Shown: positions 62,595-64,000 of the stretch, one piece after another
Layout of the letters: each line of letters begins with the position of its first letter
Numbering within the stretch: the first letter of the stretch is position 1
Assembly: GCA_023515745.1 (NCBI GenBank)
Contig: JALECJ010000003.1
Span: 526,478-590,477, forward strand
Direction of reading: 5' to 3'
Origin: Amoeboaphelidium protococcarum
Taxonomy: Eukaryota; Aphelidiomycota; Aphelidea
Length of the DNA: 64,000 bases
Notes under the pieces: generated by a model
The model's database searches: none
The model's input: the letters and a program-made list of their open reading frames with translations, nothing else
Told to the model about the DNA's origin: nothing
Position numbers and translations under genes: made by a program

Positions 62595-62622
62595 GGGGGG
62601 GGGGGGNGGGGGGGGGGGGGGG
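62595..62622. other. poly-G run with an internal N (assembly artefact)
   Basis: Twenty-eight positions of G with N at 62607. It interrupts the Crinkler-like gene. Such runs commonly come from low-signal reads of two-colour sequencers or from gap filling and probably do not exist in the genome. Confidence 0.75.
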
Positions 62623-62833
62623 AAACCATAAGGTTCCAACGCGATATAAATTATATCCAAATCTAGTGACCCGGATTTTTTAAAAGTTGTTGGACACATG
62701 AACATCTGGGAATTGCTTGATTTTTCACGCGAGTATTTTAAACTTACGCAGTTGACTGGATTAATGAAATCAATAGAGTTGTTATAAATACTGTGAATCG
62801 TCTATTTATCTATTAAAGAGTCAAAGCTAAGCT
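62623..62833. other. remnant downstream of the poly-G run
   Basis: Small plus-strand frame at 62701 (MNIWELLDFSREYF) resembles a segment at 49108 (DELLDILNFSRDIL). No complete gene. Confidence 0.3.
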
Positions 62834-64000
62834 TCATTCAAAAACAACACCAGCTTCGCGACTTTATGGCTTTAAAATCTCGAAAGAGCACACCAGATCC
62901 TAGTTGACCACCATTATAGCAGCAGCATTGTTGAATTCCCCGCAGTAATTAGGAGCAGAGAATATGGTGACTAGAGTGCGATTTCCGAAAAATTCATATC
63001 CATCTTCGACCACCATATGGGCACGACATACTAGATCCAGATTGTACTTGTTAAGAAACTCTGTGACGACATTCTTACCAAAGGTGTACGATACACCGCG
63101 ATCATTGTCCTCCCAATCATCAATAGACTCGTTAGGATCGCTCCAAAGCAAATCATTGTACAAACCCACTTCTGGGATTTCCATAGGCCTCACAGCATTC
63201 TTGATATCCTTTAAATCTTTCAAGTGAGGAGAAAGCCCGCCATGTACACAGAATATCTTTTCAGCAACCACGGCAGCGAGAGGCAGACAATTAAACACGT
63301 CAGTGAAAGTTCTCCAAATCTTGACGTTACACCTGCGTTTGCATTCATCAAAGAAACCATACACTCGATTCACATTGGCACATTCATGGTTGCCTCGCAA
63401 TAGATAGACCCCATCTGGATATTTCACTTTGTAACACAGCAATAAAGTTATAGTTTCAAGACTTTATTTCCCTCGGTCAACATAGTCACCTAGGAAGAGA
63501 TAACGCTACGTGTCTGGAAATCCGCACAGCTCAAACAGACGAAGCAAATCGACAAACTGACCATGAGAGTCACCCACAACTTTGATAGGAGCAGGACAAT
63601 GGAGTAATGCAGGCTAATTTAGTATAGCGTGTCGCGCTAAAGCGCATATTTAGATTATCTCGGAATTTTTCAGACAAAATCCTTTCAACTTACCAGATGC
63701 TGCTGCATGTTTCTGCTGTAGAATTCTCTATATACAATCATCTATTGAGACAGCTTTACCACTAATGGCCGGCTAAGGGACTTCAGCTTACGTAGTGGAC
63801 GCGTCAGAGAATTATCTATCCCTGCCAGTAGATTTTGTAACTTCAGGCTAGATATCTTGTTCATTTTTGTTAACTTTAATTGAACTATCACTGTCATCGG
63901 ACTCTGAAGTTTATATTTACTGATTACTCTCTGGGTCTTTATCAACAACTGAAGATAACGACTAGTTGGCCAGATTAACTGCATTCAGATCTTATTATTT
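62834..64000 (-). CDS. PP1/Ppz-like Ser/Thr phosphatase with N-terminal extension, open at window edge
   Basis: Two exons so far: 62834-63636 and 63694 to the edge, with a 57-nt intron (63693-63637; donor GTAAGT, acceptor CTTTAG), phases agreeing. Catalytic motifs are [85 protein letters not shown] and [15 protein letters not shown], all as in PP1. The region from ~63700 to 64000 encodes an acidic, Ser/Asn/Gln-rich extension ([18 protein letters not shown]), as in fungal Ppz phosphatases, which regulate ion balance. The true start lies beyond base 64000. Identity between Ppz and plain PP1 is not proven. Confidence 0.88.

Noticed and set aside
62595-62622. Poly-G as telomere, G-quadruplex or regulatory element
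   Set aside because: The N inside and the interruption of a coding frame make a sequencing artefact more likely.

Overview
This is nuclear DNA from a eukaryote that reads TAA and TAG as glutamine and uses TGA as its only stop. The clearest proof is the mitochondrial ribosomal protein L11 gene (14775-15377): both TAG and TAA fall in frame inside conserved sequence and the frame closes on TGA. The same rule gives full-length proteins for about thirty other conserved genes, so the short open frames seen with the standard code are pieces of larger genes. Introns are short (37-85 nt in most genes), GT-AG, and in housekeeping genes usually end in TGTAG. Lineages known to me with this code include ciliates, some ulvophyte algae, hexamitid diplomonads, some oxymonads and, as I recall, aphelids of the genus Amoeboaphelidium. 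The gene set (separate PRO2-type reductase, Crinkler-type effectors, a KDZ transposase, a Ppz-like phosphatase with a disordered N-terminus) resembles fungi and their relatives more than ciliates. An aphelid-like organism is my best guess, but it is inference.

Positions 1-11618 are an accessory, transposon-rich segment, all on the minus strand: a Ty1/copia element with an LTR and an intact gag (1-1965), an unrecognised AT-hook-like gene (2045-3123), an intact 1230-residue KDZ transposase carrying a C-terminal Ulp1-type peptidase (4135-7827), and a receptor-like kinase with repeat ectodomain, Thr/Ser stalk and one membrane span (8097-11618).

Positions 12000-39000 form a dense housekeeping block: FCP1-like phosphatase, EHD ATPase, mitochondrial L11, a LolD/MacB-like ABC ATPase, a TMEM94-like P-type ATPase relative, a CECR5/HDHD5 HAD protein, pantothenate kinase, a STE20/FRAY-type kinase, CDC5L, BAX inhibitor-1, an RRM protein, two coiled-coil proteins, MOB4/phocein, a mitochondrial cation diffusion facilitator, a SETD3/4-like methyltransferase, gamma-glutamyl phosphate reductase and RPA1.

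Positions 39228-64000 mix housekeeping and accessory genes: a Crinkler-type NTPase-nuclease (39228-41555), a secreted FAD amine oxidase, sulfide:quinone oxidoreductase, propionyl-CoA carboxylase beta, an unrecognised protein with an internal repeat, a nitrilase-domain membrane protein lacking its catalytic Cys, WDR5, HMGB, a DUF1294 protein, a divergent G alpha, DPH2, PCF11, a broken second Crinkler-like NTPase next to a poly-G/N artefact, and a PP1/Ppz-like phosphatase running off the right edge.

Functional links are broad rather than operonic: mitochondrial metabolism (L11, SQR, PCCB, CDF), mRNA processing (CDC5L, PCF11, RRM protein), chromatin and replication (WDR5, HMGB, RPA1, SET), and signalling (kinases, MOB4, G alpha, PP1). 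Gene spacing is tight: one convergent pair overlaps in coding sequence and two divergent pairs have start codons only 16 and 29 nt apart.
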